Shown here in pieces: positions 57,102 through 64,000 of a DNA stretch of 64,000 bases (positions are counted from its first letter, which is position 1; the number at the start of each line of letters is the position of its first letter). This DNA is from Agrilutibacter niabensis (GTDB lineage Bacteria; Pseudomonadota; Gammaproteobacteria; Xanthomonadales; Xanthomonadaceae), in assembly GCF_042657165.1 (NCBI RefSeq), contig NZ_JBHSNJ010000012.1, forward strand, positions 1,364,001 to 1,428,000. The letters run 5' to 3'. The position numbers and the translations under genes are program-made. The notes beneath the pieces are model-generated. The model was not told where the DNA came from. It was given only the letters and a program-made list of their open reading frames with translations, and did not search any database.

Positions 57102-57177
57102 CGCGCACGCGCGGCAGCCAGAGGCTGCTACTCGGCTCGCTCTTGCACATTCCAACTCGTCCGCAGGAGGTTACGTA

Positions 57178-58356
57178 ATGAAAAAGACACGAATCGCCTT
57201 CAATTCACTCTCCTCCGCGCTGATCATGGCCTTGGCCGGCTGCGGCGACGCAACCGACCGCGCGGAACCGACGGCGACGCAAACCCCATCAGCCGCGACC
57301 AGTGCCCCTGCCGCGCCGGAGACGGCGCCCGCCAGCAGCGCGACGCCTTCGGTCGTCCCCGACCTGGGCAGCGCGGATCGGTGGAAGAAGACCGCCGACG
57401 GCAAGATCATCGTCACACCGGACAACTTCATCCGCGCCGAATCCGATGTCTACTTGGCGGCCCAGGCCAAGGACGGGGCGTTCGGCCAGTTCAAGCACAC
57501 CCGCGAGCCCGCTCCGGTCGACAGGCAGCTAATCGTGCGGCTCAACCGCGACACGATCTATTCGTCCGGCGTGTTCGACCTAGACGCCGGCCCGGTCACC
57601 ATCGCCCTCCCCGACCCGGGCGAGCGGTTCCTGTCTGCCCTCGTCATCAACCAGGACCATTACAACCCGCAGGTCTTCTACGGCGCCGGTACCCATACGC
57701 TCACGAAGGCGAGCGTCGGTACCCGCTATGCAATGGTAGCCGTGCGCATCCTGGCCGATCCCAACGACCCGGAGGACATGAAGAAGGCGAACGCGTTGCA
57801 GGATGCCATCACCGTCAGCCAACCCGGTGGCCCGGGCACCTTCGAGATTCCCCACTGGGATCCCGTCAGCCAGAAGAAGGTCCGCGAGGCACTGATAGCG
57901 GTGTCCAACACCATCCCGGACCTGCGCTACGCCGCCGGCCCGAACAAGGACTCCGTCGATCCGGTCAGGCGCATCGCCGCGGCGGCATCAGGTTGGGGCC
58001 TGAATCCCGACAAGGACGCCGTTTACTTGAACGTGTTCCCGGAGAAGAACGACGGCAAGACCCCGCACCGCCTCACGGTAAAGGACGTCCCCGTCGATGC
58101 GTTCTGGTCGGTGACCGCATACGCCGCCGACGGTTACTTCAGTCCCAATGACCTGAACGCCTATTCGATCAACAGCGTCACCGGCAAGAAGGGCGAGGAC
58201 GGCGCCATCACGATCCAGTTCGGCGGCTGCACCAAGGACACGCCGAACTGCCTGCCGGTGACCAACGGCTGGAATTACATGGTCCGCCTGTACCGCCCGC
58301 GCCAGGAGATCCTGGACGGCAGCTGGTCGTTCCCCGCCGCCGAGCCGATCAAGTAA
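57178..58356 (+). CDS. Second DUF1254/DUF1214-type lipoprotein
   Basis: 392 residues from ATG 57178, preceded by GCAGGAGG. Lipobox LAGC in ALIMALAGCGD, then an Ala/Thr/Pro-rich linker to about residue 60. The DUF1254 part is reduced (NFIRAESDVYLAAQAKDGAF, VRLNRDTIYSSGVFDLDAGP) and the DUF1214 part is complete (LNVFPEKNDGKTPHRLTVKD, VPVDAFWSVTAYAADGYFSP). Distantly related to the preceding gene, so the pair is an ancient duplication and likely co-transcribed. Function unknown. Confidence 0.85.
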   Translation: MKKTRIAFNSLSSALIMALAGCGDATDRAEPTATQTPSAATSAPAAPETAPASSATPSVVPDLGSADRWKKTADGKIIVTPDNFIRAESDVYLAAQAKDGAFGQFKHTREPAPVDRQLIVRLNRDTIYSSGVFDLDAGPVTIALPDPGERFLSALVINQDHYNPQVFYGAGTHTLTKASVGTRYAMVAVRILADPNDPEDMKKANALQDAITVSQPGGPGTFEIPHWDPVSQKKVREALIAVSNTIPDLRYAAGPNKDSVDPVRRIAAAASGWGLNPDKDAVYLNVFPEKNDGKTPHRLTVKDVPVDAFWSVTAYAADGYFSPNDLNAYSINSVTGKKGEDGAITIQFGGCTKDTPNCLPVTNGWNYMVRLYRPRQEILDGSWSFPAAEPIK

Positions 58357-58377
58357 CCGGTCCCCCCGTGTTCCACA

Positions 58378-58400
58378 GGCCGGCACGGCGCGTGCCGGCC
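58378..58400. terminator. Strong GC hairpin at the end of the lipoprotein pair
   Basis: GGCCGGCACG-GCG-CGTGCCGGCC, perfect 10-bp arms, 22 bases after the stop at 58356. No T-run follows because the RAYT remnant starts at its 3' edge. Confidence 0.55.
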
Positions 58401-58757
58401 CGCTACATCGAGCTGAATCCATTGCGCGCCGGGATGGTCGCCGACCCGGGCGATTACCCGTGGTCGAGCCACCGAAGAAACGCATACGGAGAGCACGATC
58501 CCCTGGTATCACCCCACCCTGCCTACCTGGCACTGTCCACCGACCCGACGCAACGCCTGCAGGCCTACCGTGCACTCGTCAGGGAGACGATCGACCCCAC
58601 CGAAGTCGAGGCCATCCGCCTACACCTGCAACGCCAGCACGCTTACGGCACCGGCCGCTTCCGCGCAGCGATCGAGGCTCAATTGGGACGAGTAGCCGGT
58701 CCACAGAAGATCGGCCGCCCCCGGAAGCCCAACGCGGCCCAGAAAAGTCGACTCTGA
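58401..58757 (+). pseudogene. 5'-truncated RAYT transposase
   Basis: The frame begins with RYIELNPLRAGMVADPGDYP then WSSHRRNAYGEHDPL and runs 118 codons to a stop at 58757 with a GRPRKPN tail. It is the C-terminal half of a REP-associated tyrosine (HUH) transposase. The N-terminal part with the HUH motif is missing, and the frame opens out of the hairpin at 58378-58400 without a start codon. The adjoining AGTCGACTCTGACCCC and the nearby GGTCAG elements fit RAYT-borne repeats. Confidence 0.85.
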
Positions 58758-58836
58758 CCCCTGTTTTTACCCCGCAAAGGTGCGATACCGACGCGCGCAC
58801 ATCACGAAGGTGCGGACCGGCTCGTTCGAAAATAAA

Positions 58837-59002
58837 GGGGTCAGGTGCATTTACCACCACGGATAAATGAACCTGACCCCTTATCCAAGAAATCAGATCG
58901 GGGGTAAATGAACCTGACCCCTTTTCCACCTTTTCCAGCGGTCGATGGAGGTCCGACCGCGTGGTCGGCCGAGATCAGATTCGGAAAAATGAACCTGACC
59001 CC
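58837..59002. repeat. Cluster of AAATGAACCTGACCCC elements
   Basis: Inverted pair at 58837-58853 and 58864-58880 (16 of 17 bases complementary, 10-base loop), direct copies at 58905-58921 and 58987-59002. The last copy lies 12 bases from the SIR2 gene's stop and has a twin at 60128-60143. Confidence 0.85.
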
Positions 59003-59014
59003 TTTTTCGCAATG

Positions 59015-60076
59015 TCATGAGAACGCAGAAGAACGCAATGGGGAAAAACTGAGACTGAAGTCATTAACGAACGAAGCGCACAAGGCATCTTCGAGGATCA
59101 CTTGATTCTCAGGAACACATGTCAAGTCGGCCAATTGATGCCTAGTTAACTCACGATTGTGCTTCGAGATTGCTGAGGCCGTTCCAAAGACCACTCGCCC
59201 GTTGTCTTTCGCTCCGCCCCCAGACGAAAGAAGTTCTAGATTCAATGGGTCATATCCAAAACCAAGAAACACGAGAGTTTGAGAACTCCTTATCAGTGCC
59301 TTGATTCGCGCATGCTTATGGCTTTCCGCCGAAGAACTCTCCGTAAATGTCCGAATGCGCCCCGCAATCTCGAGCAACCGTTGAGAAGTTACATCCGCGC
59401 CGAACTCGACACGATCTTTGCCGACCTGCCATGGCAGCGGCCCAAGCATTCCGTACGGATGAACAATTTCAACCTGCCCGACAAGATCGACGACCTCCTC
59501 TGTAGGCAAGCTGAAATAGTCCATCAGCCAGTTGTACAACTGATGTTCGATGCACCGATCGTAGTTGAACACTATGAATTTGAGCATCGAAAGACGACGC
59601 CTCAGCCCGTCGAGGTCACCCCTAGAGCAACCGAGCGTGACACCCCGGATAAACGAATTGAACCACCCGTTCTGTAGCTTTCCATGCTGCATGCGATTGT
59701 AAAAGTTGCTTCGATCAACAAACAGGCTGCTCTGGCATTCGGCGATGAGTATCTCGCGTGCAATCGCTAGCTTTCCACACAGCTCCACAGCTTTGTCGCC
59801 CTTGTGGGCATGAATGTAGTTGTCGATCGACGGCGCTTGCGGCATCGCCTTTACGATTCGGTCTGCCGCCGAGAAAAGATCACCCTGAGACTGTTGTCCG
59901 AGCTGACTGATTCGCAGCGCATCGAGAATCAACTTATCGCCCCGTGGCGGCCCGAAATCCTGGGCTTCAAAGCGCAACCGCACGGCGATTCTTTCCATAA
60001 GCTCCTTGCCGGTTGGCAGGCCATATTCCCTGCTTGCCCCGGCACCAATCACCAACGTCATGCTCTTATTGATCAT
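59015..60076 (-). CDS. SIR2-domain protein, candidate NAD-consuming defence effector
   Basis: 353 residues from ATG 60076, with GGGGAAG six bases upstream (ATG 60082 and GTG 60103 are in frame). SIR2-like fold: GAGAS at 11-15 in TLVIGAGASREYGLPTGKEL (NAD binding), FNYD at 170-173 with Asn171/Asp173, His206 in VEIVHPYGMLG at the catalytic-histidine position, and a C-terminal VFLGFGYDPLNLELL strand. This is the stand-alone SIR2_2-type found in antiphage systems, where SIR2 depletes NAD. DNA is visibly AT-richer than the surroundings. Third gene of the DUF3010-kinase-SIR2 set; flanked by direct repeats. Activity is inferred. Confidence 0.85.
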   Translation of the reverse strand: MINKSMTLVIGAGASREYGLPTGKELMERIAVRLRFEAQDFGPPRGDKLILDALRISQLGQQSQGDLFSAADRIVKAMPQAPSIDNYIHAHKGDKAVELCGKLAIAREILIAECQSSLFVDRSNFYNRMQHGKLQNGWFNSFIRGVTLGCSRGDLDGLRRRLSMLKFIVFNYDRCIEHQLYNWLMDYFSLPTEEVVDLVGQVEIVHPYGMLGPLPWQVGKDRVEFGADVTSQRLLEIAGRIRTFTESSSAESHKHARIKALIRSSQTLVFLGFGYDPLNLELLSSGGGAKDNGRVVFGTASAISKHNRELTRHQLADLTCVPENQVILEDALCASFVNDFSLSFSPLRSSAFS

Positions 60077-60127
60077 GCCCATCTTCCCCGAAAAGAATCG
60101 CACAACTTAAGATTCAATTTCCGAGGA

Positions 60128-60143
60128 AAATGAACCTGACCCC
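60128..60143. repeat. AAATGAACCTGACCCC element between kinase and SIR2 genes
   Basis: Exact 16-bp match to the copy at 58987-59002 on the other side of the SIR2 gene, same orientation. It separates the kinase stop (60157) from the SIR2 start (60076). Confidence 0.85.
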
Positions 60144-60156
60144 ATTCTCTCGGTAA

Positions 60157-61226
60157 TTACGAGAACTTCTGATCAATCGATTGGCATGAAGCAGCTGGAT
60201 CATCGCCTTCTAGCGTGCGATCTCTCCGCCAGCCCTTGCCGCGGTCAATCTCAACTCGATGACCATTCTCGCTGACGACCACCCTTGCCAATCCGCCATC
60301 AAAAACGCCGATAGCCCCAAACTCCACACCAACCCAGTTGATAGTTTGTCGCCTGAGCGCCACCAATGAGGCCATCATCGAACCGGCGGTGCGCGCGCGG
60401 CGATCAGTCGACGCCGCCGTCTGTTTTGCAATCTCAGCCTTAATCTTCGAAGAAGCCCAAAACGGCATTGACTGACGCTTAATCAAGCGTCCACTTGATA
60501 TGACTTTCTGCAAAGCCTCGTCTTGATACAGGCTGCGATCGCATTCGGACGCAATCGCATCATGCACAGCTCTCTCCTTGGGCGTTAGCCAACTCATGGG
60601 ATCCTTCGGCAAGGAACCGCCAAGCAACTCGTAAAGCACGACTCCGACCTGATAGAGGTCTCCCGAGGGCGAATAGCGGCCTGTTACAAACGACTCTGGC
60701 GGCCTATAGATGATCGAATGCCGAGATGCAGGTACGTCGTTGGTTTCGGAGTCGAGCGTAGCGACAGACCCAAAATCACCAATCGCCGCAACCCCATCAT
60801 CCCTTAAGAGAATATTTGCTGGCTTTAGATCACGGTGAACGACATTACTACCATGAAGGGCACCCACACCCGAGAGAATGTTAATGCCGATATCCAGCGC
60901 CCGATGAACCGAGACGCCCTCACGAAGAATGAGGCCTTCTACATCTGACGCATATCTCGGCAGATAAAGCAGGCCCACCCATCACCAACCAATTCAGCAG
61001 CGAGGATCGGAATAATGTTAGGGGAGTTAAACTGCGCCAGGAACCGCGGTTCCCCGTGAAGCGCTGGTTGGTCTCCCCACCAATAGAACTTGATCGCGAC
61101 TTTAACGCCAGTGACTTTATTGGTCGCAAAGAACAACCATCCGTTCGCACCTTTATCTTCCCTGCCGTCAATCTTGTAGGTGGTAGACAATCGATGCAGC
61201 TCATCCTGGACTGCGCGCGGCAACAT
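60157..61226 (-). pseudogene. Ser/Thr protein kinase, broken by one frameshift
   Basis: N-lobe frame from ATG 61226: VAIKFYWWGDQPALHGEPRF with the ATP lysine at residue 46, ending GDGWACFICRDMRQM at a stop at 60939. The C-lobe continues in another frame from about 60970: YLPRYASDVEGLILREG, VVHRDLKPANILLRDDG (HRD), IGDFGSVATL (DFG), SIIYRPPESF and a C-terminal extension of about 100 residues. Restoring one base at about 60970 (TTTAT-CTGCCG) rejoins the lobes. All catalytic residues are otherwise intact, so the break is recent, a sequencing error, or recoding. The gene starts two bases after the DUF3010 stop. Confidence 0.8.
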
Positions 61227-61228
61227 GC

Positions 61229-61624
61229 TCAGATCCTCGATATCGCAGCAAGAAAAGCTTCATGCTGGTACTTGCGAAGACTTTCAGGCATATCCGGCAC
61301 TTCTCGCTTCACAAACGCAGCCACCGACTGTGAAGACACGAACTCCAAGTTGCACGGAGCCGATATGGCAATAATCGTTTCCAGCCTAAACGCCACGTGC
61401 CCGGCACCAAATTTCCCGCTGACCGATGACTTTCGAACTACGACTAGCCCTGTCTTTCTCTCGACGAGCAGCTGCCGTACCAACTCGCCAGTGCGAGCCA
61501 AATCGTCACGATCATAAGGATCTGCAAGGGATACCTTAGCGCTACCCACAAGCTGTTTAGCACCAGTATCCACCCATACCAGTGCCGCCTCGGACGAGGC
61601 TATTGAAATTCCGCAAACGATCAT
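61229..61624 (-). CDS. DUF3010 family protein, first gene of the kinase-SIR2 set
   Basis: 131 residues from ATG 61624, preceded by AGGGGGG. IVCGISIASSEAALVWVDTG, then LADPYDRDDLARTGELVRQL, LVVVRKSSVSGKFGAGHVAF and VSSQSVAAFVKREV follow the DUF3010 pattern; the first strand resembles an RNase H-like fold start. No function is known for the family. The stop TGA lies two bases before the kinase ATG, so the two are translationally coupled. Located directly downstream of the icmF terminator in AT-richer DNA. Confidence 0.75.
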   Translation of the reverse strand: MIVCGISIASSEAALVWVDTGAKQLVGSAKVSLADPYDRDDLARTGELVRQLLVERKTGLVVVRKSSVSGKFGAGHVAFRLETIIAISAPCNLEFVSSQSVAAFVKREVPDMPESLRKYQHEAFLAAISRI

Positions 61625-61649
61625 CCATTCCCCCCCTGCGTCACAGCGA

Positions 61650-61677
61650 TAAGAGAAGGGCCCGCGTAGCGAGCCCT
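61650..61677 (-). terminator. Terminator of icmF
   Basis: On the minus strand AGGGCTCGC-TAC-GCGGGCCCT followed by TCTCTT, 10 bases beyond the icmF stop. It separates icmF from the DUF3010-kinase-SIR2 genes, which therefore need their own promoter. Confidence 0.65.
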
Positions 61678-61686
61678 ATGTTTACG

Positions 61687-64000
61687 TTACATATTCCGAC
61701 GGTACTCTCCACCCACATCGTAAAGGGCATGACTAATCTGCCCCAAGCTATGCGTCTTCACCGCCTCCATCAAACTCGCAAACACATTCCGCCGCTCCCG
61801 CGCCGTAGCCTGTAGCCCCTTGAGCCCCTCGCCCGCATACCCATTGCGGTTGCGCTGGTACCCCGCCACGTTCTCGATCTGCTGCCCCTTCTCCCCCTCC
61901 GTTGACCGGATCAACTCGATCTCGGTAACGATATCCCCGCCATGATCCTTCGGCAGGAAGGTATTGACCCCGATCAGCGGCAGCGACCCATCGTGCTTCT
62001 TGTGCTCGTAATAGAGCGACTCTTCCTGGATCTTGCCGCGCTGGTACATGGTGTCCATGGCGCCGAGCACGCCGCCGCGCTCGCTGATGGCCTCGAACTC
62101 CTTGTAGACGGCTTCCTCGACGATGTCGGTGAGCTTGTCGACGATGAAGCTGCCCTGCCAGGGGTTCTCGTTGAAGTTCAGCCCCAGCTCCTTGTTGATG
62201 ATCATCTGGATCGCCACGGCGCGGCGCACGCTTTCTTCGGTCGGCGTGGTGATGGCTTCGTCGTAGGCGTTGGTGTGCAGGCTGTTGCAGTTGTCGAACA
62301 GCGCGTACAGGGCCTGCAGCGTGGTGCGGATGTCGTTGAACTGGATCTCCTGCGCGTGCAGGGAGCGGCCGCTGGTCTGGATGTGGTACTTCATCATCTG
62401 GCTGCGGGCGGAGGCGCCGTAGCGCTCGCGCATGGCGCGGGCCCAGATGCGGCGGGCGACGCGGCCGATGACGGTGTACTCGGGGTCCATGCCGTTGCTG
62501 AAGAAGAACGACAGGTTGGGCGCGAAGTCGTCGATCTTCATCCCGCGCGCGAGGTAGTACTCGACGATGGTGAAGCCGTTGCTCAGGGTGAAGGCGAGCT
62601 GGCTGATCGGGTTCGCGCCGGCTTCGGCGATGTGGTAGCCCGAGATCGACACTGAATAGAAATTGCGGACGTTGCGGTCGACGAAGTACTGCTGGATGTC
62701 GCCCATCATGCGCAGGGCGAACTCGGTGCTGAAGATGCAGGTGTTCTGCGCCTGGTCTTCCTTGAGGATGTCGGCCTGCACGGTGCCGCGCACGGTGGCC
62801 AGCGTTTCGGCGCGGATCTTGTCGTAGACCTCGGGCTCGACGACCTGGTCGCCGGTGACGCCCAGCAGGCCCAGGCCGAGGCCGTCGTTGGTCTCGGGCA
62901 GCATGCCGCTGTACTGCGGACGCTGGCGGCCTTCGAACATCTTCTCGATCTTGTCGTGCGCCGCGTCCCAGCGCGCGTTGTCCTCGCGCAGGTACTTCTC
63001 GACCTGCTGGTCGATGGCGGTGTTCATGAACATCGCCAGGATGATCGGCGCCGGGCCGTTGATGGTCATCGACACCGAGGTGCTGGGCGCGCACAGGTCG
63101 AAGCCGGAGTACAGCTTCTTCATGTCGTCCAGGGTGGCGATGTTGACGCCGGAGTTGCCGATCTTGCCGTAGATGTCCGGGCGCACGGCCGGGTCTTCGC
63201 CGTACAGGGTGACGCTGTCGAAGGCGGTGGACAGGCGCGCGGCCGGCTGGCCGACGGACAGGTAATGGAAGCGGCGGTTGGTGCGCTCGGGCGTGCCCTC
63301 GCCCGCGAACATGCGGATCGGGTCCTCGCCGGTGCGGCGGTACGGGTAGACGCCGCCGGTGTACGGGTAGTAGCCCGGCAGGTTTTCCTTCTGCAGGAAC
63401 ACCAGCAGCTCGCCCCACGACTTGTAGGTGGGCGCAGCGATCTTCGGGATCTTCTGGTGGCTCAGCGACTCGCGGTAGTTCTCGACGCGGATGGTCTTGT
63501 CGCGGACCTGGTACTCGGTGAACTCGTCGGTGATCGACTTGAGGCGGGCCGGCCACTCGCGCAGGAGCTTGAGGGCATCGGAGGTCAGCGACTGGATGGC
63601 GTCGTTGTAGCGCTGGCGCAGGGTCAGCAGCGAACGGTCGACGGCGGTCTCGGCGTGCACGTGCACGGCGGGCGAAGGGCTGTCGGGCAGGTCCGAGGCC
63701 AGGGTCGCGACCACGGCGCCGCCACCGGGGGCGATGTCGGCGCTGTCGAACAGGTCGAGCGCCTTGGGAAGCCTGGTGTCGCCGAGTTCCTTCAGCGCCT
63801 GCCACAGCGACTGCGCGCGGTCGGCCACTTCGGCCTGCGATTCGATCCTGGCGTTGATGCCGCGGCCCTGCTCGGCGATCTCGGCGAGGTAACGCACGCG
63901 GGCGCCGGGAATCAGCACGGTGGCGCGCGGTTCCTTCAGCGAGGTGTCGAGGTCCGGTGTCCACTTGTCGTCCGGCAGCGCCAGCTTGGTGCGCAGCAGG
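61687..64000 (-). CDS. icmF: Fused isobutyryl-CoA mutase IcmF, C-terminal part
   Basis: The frame runs from the stop at 61687 to the right edge; about 771 codons are visible and the N-terminus (B12-binding and most of the G-protein chaperone domain) lies outside. The substrate-binding TIM barrel is complete: YPYTGGVYPYRRTGEDPIRM and FAGEGTPERTNRRFHYLSVG are IcmF-specific in place of the YPYTIRQYAGFS of methylmalonyl-CoA mutase. IcmF interconverts isobutyryl- and n-butyryl-CoA (some also pivalyl/isovaleryl-CoA) with adenosylcobalamin, and carries its own GTPase chaperone. Ends in YDVGGEYRRNM. Confidence 0.93.
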   Translation of the reverse strand, partial: LLRTKLALPDDKWTPDLDTSLKEPRATVLIPGARVRYLAEIAEQGRGINARIESQAEVADRAQSLWQALKELGDTRLPKALDLFDSADIAPGGGAVVATLASDLPDSPSPAVHVHAETAVDRSLLTLRQRYNDAIQSLTSDALKLLREWPARLKSITDEFTEYQVRDKTIRVENYRESLSHQKIPKIAAPTYKSWGELLVFLQKENLPGYYPYTGGVYPYRRTGEDPIRMFAGEGTPERTNRRFHYLSVGQPAARLSTAFDSVTLYGEDPAVRPDIYGKIGNSGVNIATLDDMKKLYSGFDLCAPSTSVSMTINGPAPIILAMFMNTAIDQQVEKYLREDNARWDAAHDKIEKMFEGRQRPQYSGMLPETNDGLGLGLLGVTGDQVVEPEVYDKIRAETLATVRGTVQADILKEDQAQNTCIFSTEFALRMMGDIQQYFVDRNVRNFYSVSISGYHIAEAGANPISQLAFTLSNGFTIVEYYLARGMKIDDFAPNLSFFFSNGMDPEYTVIGRVARRIWARAMRERYGASARSQMMKYHIQTSGRSLHAQEIQFNDIRTTLQALYALFDNCNSLHTNAYDEAITTPTEESVRRAVAIQMIINKELGLNFNENPWQGSFIVDKLTDIVEEAVYKEFEAISERGGVLGAMDTMYQRGKIQEESLYYEHKKHDGSLPLIGVNTFLPKDHGGDIVTEIELIRSTEGEKGQQIENVAGYQRNRNGYAGEGLKGLQATARERRNVFASLMEAVKTHSLGQISHALYDVGGEYRRNM

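Noticed and set aside
61748..63964. Second long minus-strand frame within icmF
   Set aside because: Shifted frame of the mutase gene with Arg/His/Pro-rich text and no motifs; third-position GC favours the IcmF frame.
1..64000. tRNA, rRNA, riboswitch
   Set aside because: No cloverleaf ends, rRNA-like conserved stretches or known riboswitch cores were recognised by eye. A covariance-model search would be needed to exclude small RNAs.

Overview
The window is high-GC DNA of the Xanthomonadaceae/Lysobacteraceae type (Lysobacter-like). This is inferred from four things seen in the sequence. There is an alpha-lytic-type S1 protease next to a secreted subtilase. There are many GTAG-headed palindromic repeats of the kind known from Stenotrophomonas and relatives. 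Remnants of REP-associated tyrosine transposases (RAYT) are present, and so is a fused isobutyryl-CoA mutase. No rRNA, tRNA or CRISPR array was recognised. Genus-level assignment is inference.

Layout. 1-8.5 kb: a DUF1801 protein cut by the window edge, a winged-helix/TolB-like/TPR regulator, two membrane proteins, a DUF2975 + XRE-regulator operon behind two matching palindromes, a Tat-exported CapA-family protein, and a TIR/TolB-like/TPR protein that reuses the sensor module of the first regulator. 8.7-12.4 kb: a five-gene minus-strand operon joining a nitrate/sulfonate-type ABC transporter (binding lipoprotein, permease, ATPase) to a SCO1-type copper chaperone and a cupredoxin. 12.4-21.6 kb: a DUF1905 protein, a LuxR regulator, two tandem paralogous small secreted proteins, a lysyl-oxidase-like secreted protein, a SnoaL + TetR + GNAT cluster with a perfect inverted-repeat operator, an outer-membrane barrel, an M23 peptidase and membrane proteins. 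21.9-33 kb: an S9 peptidase divergent from a TonB-dependent receptor, then small metabolic and hypothetical genes. 32.8-35.9 kb: the S1 and S8 proteases. 36-52.9 kb: mostly single-gene units, including an SPFH lipoprotein, GAF protein, serine hydrolase, YHS protein, metallopeptidase, DUF2058 protein, Ohr, acyltransferase, di-iron protein divergent from an alpha/beta-hydrolase-LuxR fusion, DUF2254 protein, and HxlR regulator divergent from a BBE-type FAD oxidase.

From about 40 kb on, intergenic DNA is littered with short repeats of two families (GTAG palindromes and GGTCAG-containing elements), RAYT fragments, a 101-bp duplicated gene end, truncated genes, and at 52.96-53.43 kb a 22-bp-period degenerate tandem array lying between an integron-core-like GTTAGGGC and an attC-like hairpin.

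59.0-61.6 kb is a visibly AT-richer insertion downstream of icmF holding three co-directional genes: DUF3010 protein, Ser/Thr protein kinase (broken by one frameshift) and a SIR2-domain protein with intact candidate catalytic residues. The SIR2 gene is bracketed by 16-bp direct repeats. This is the best candidate in the window for an undescribed, probably defensive, system. The right end of the window is the C-terminal part of icmF.
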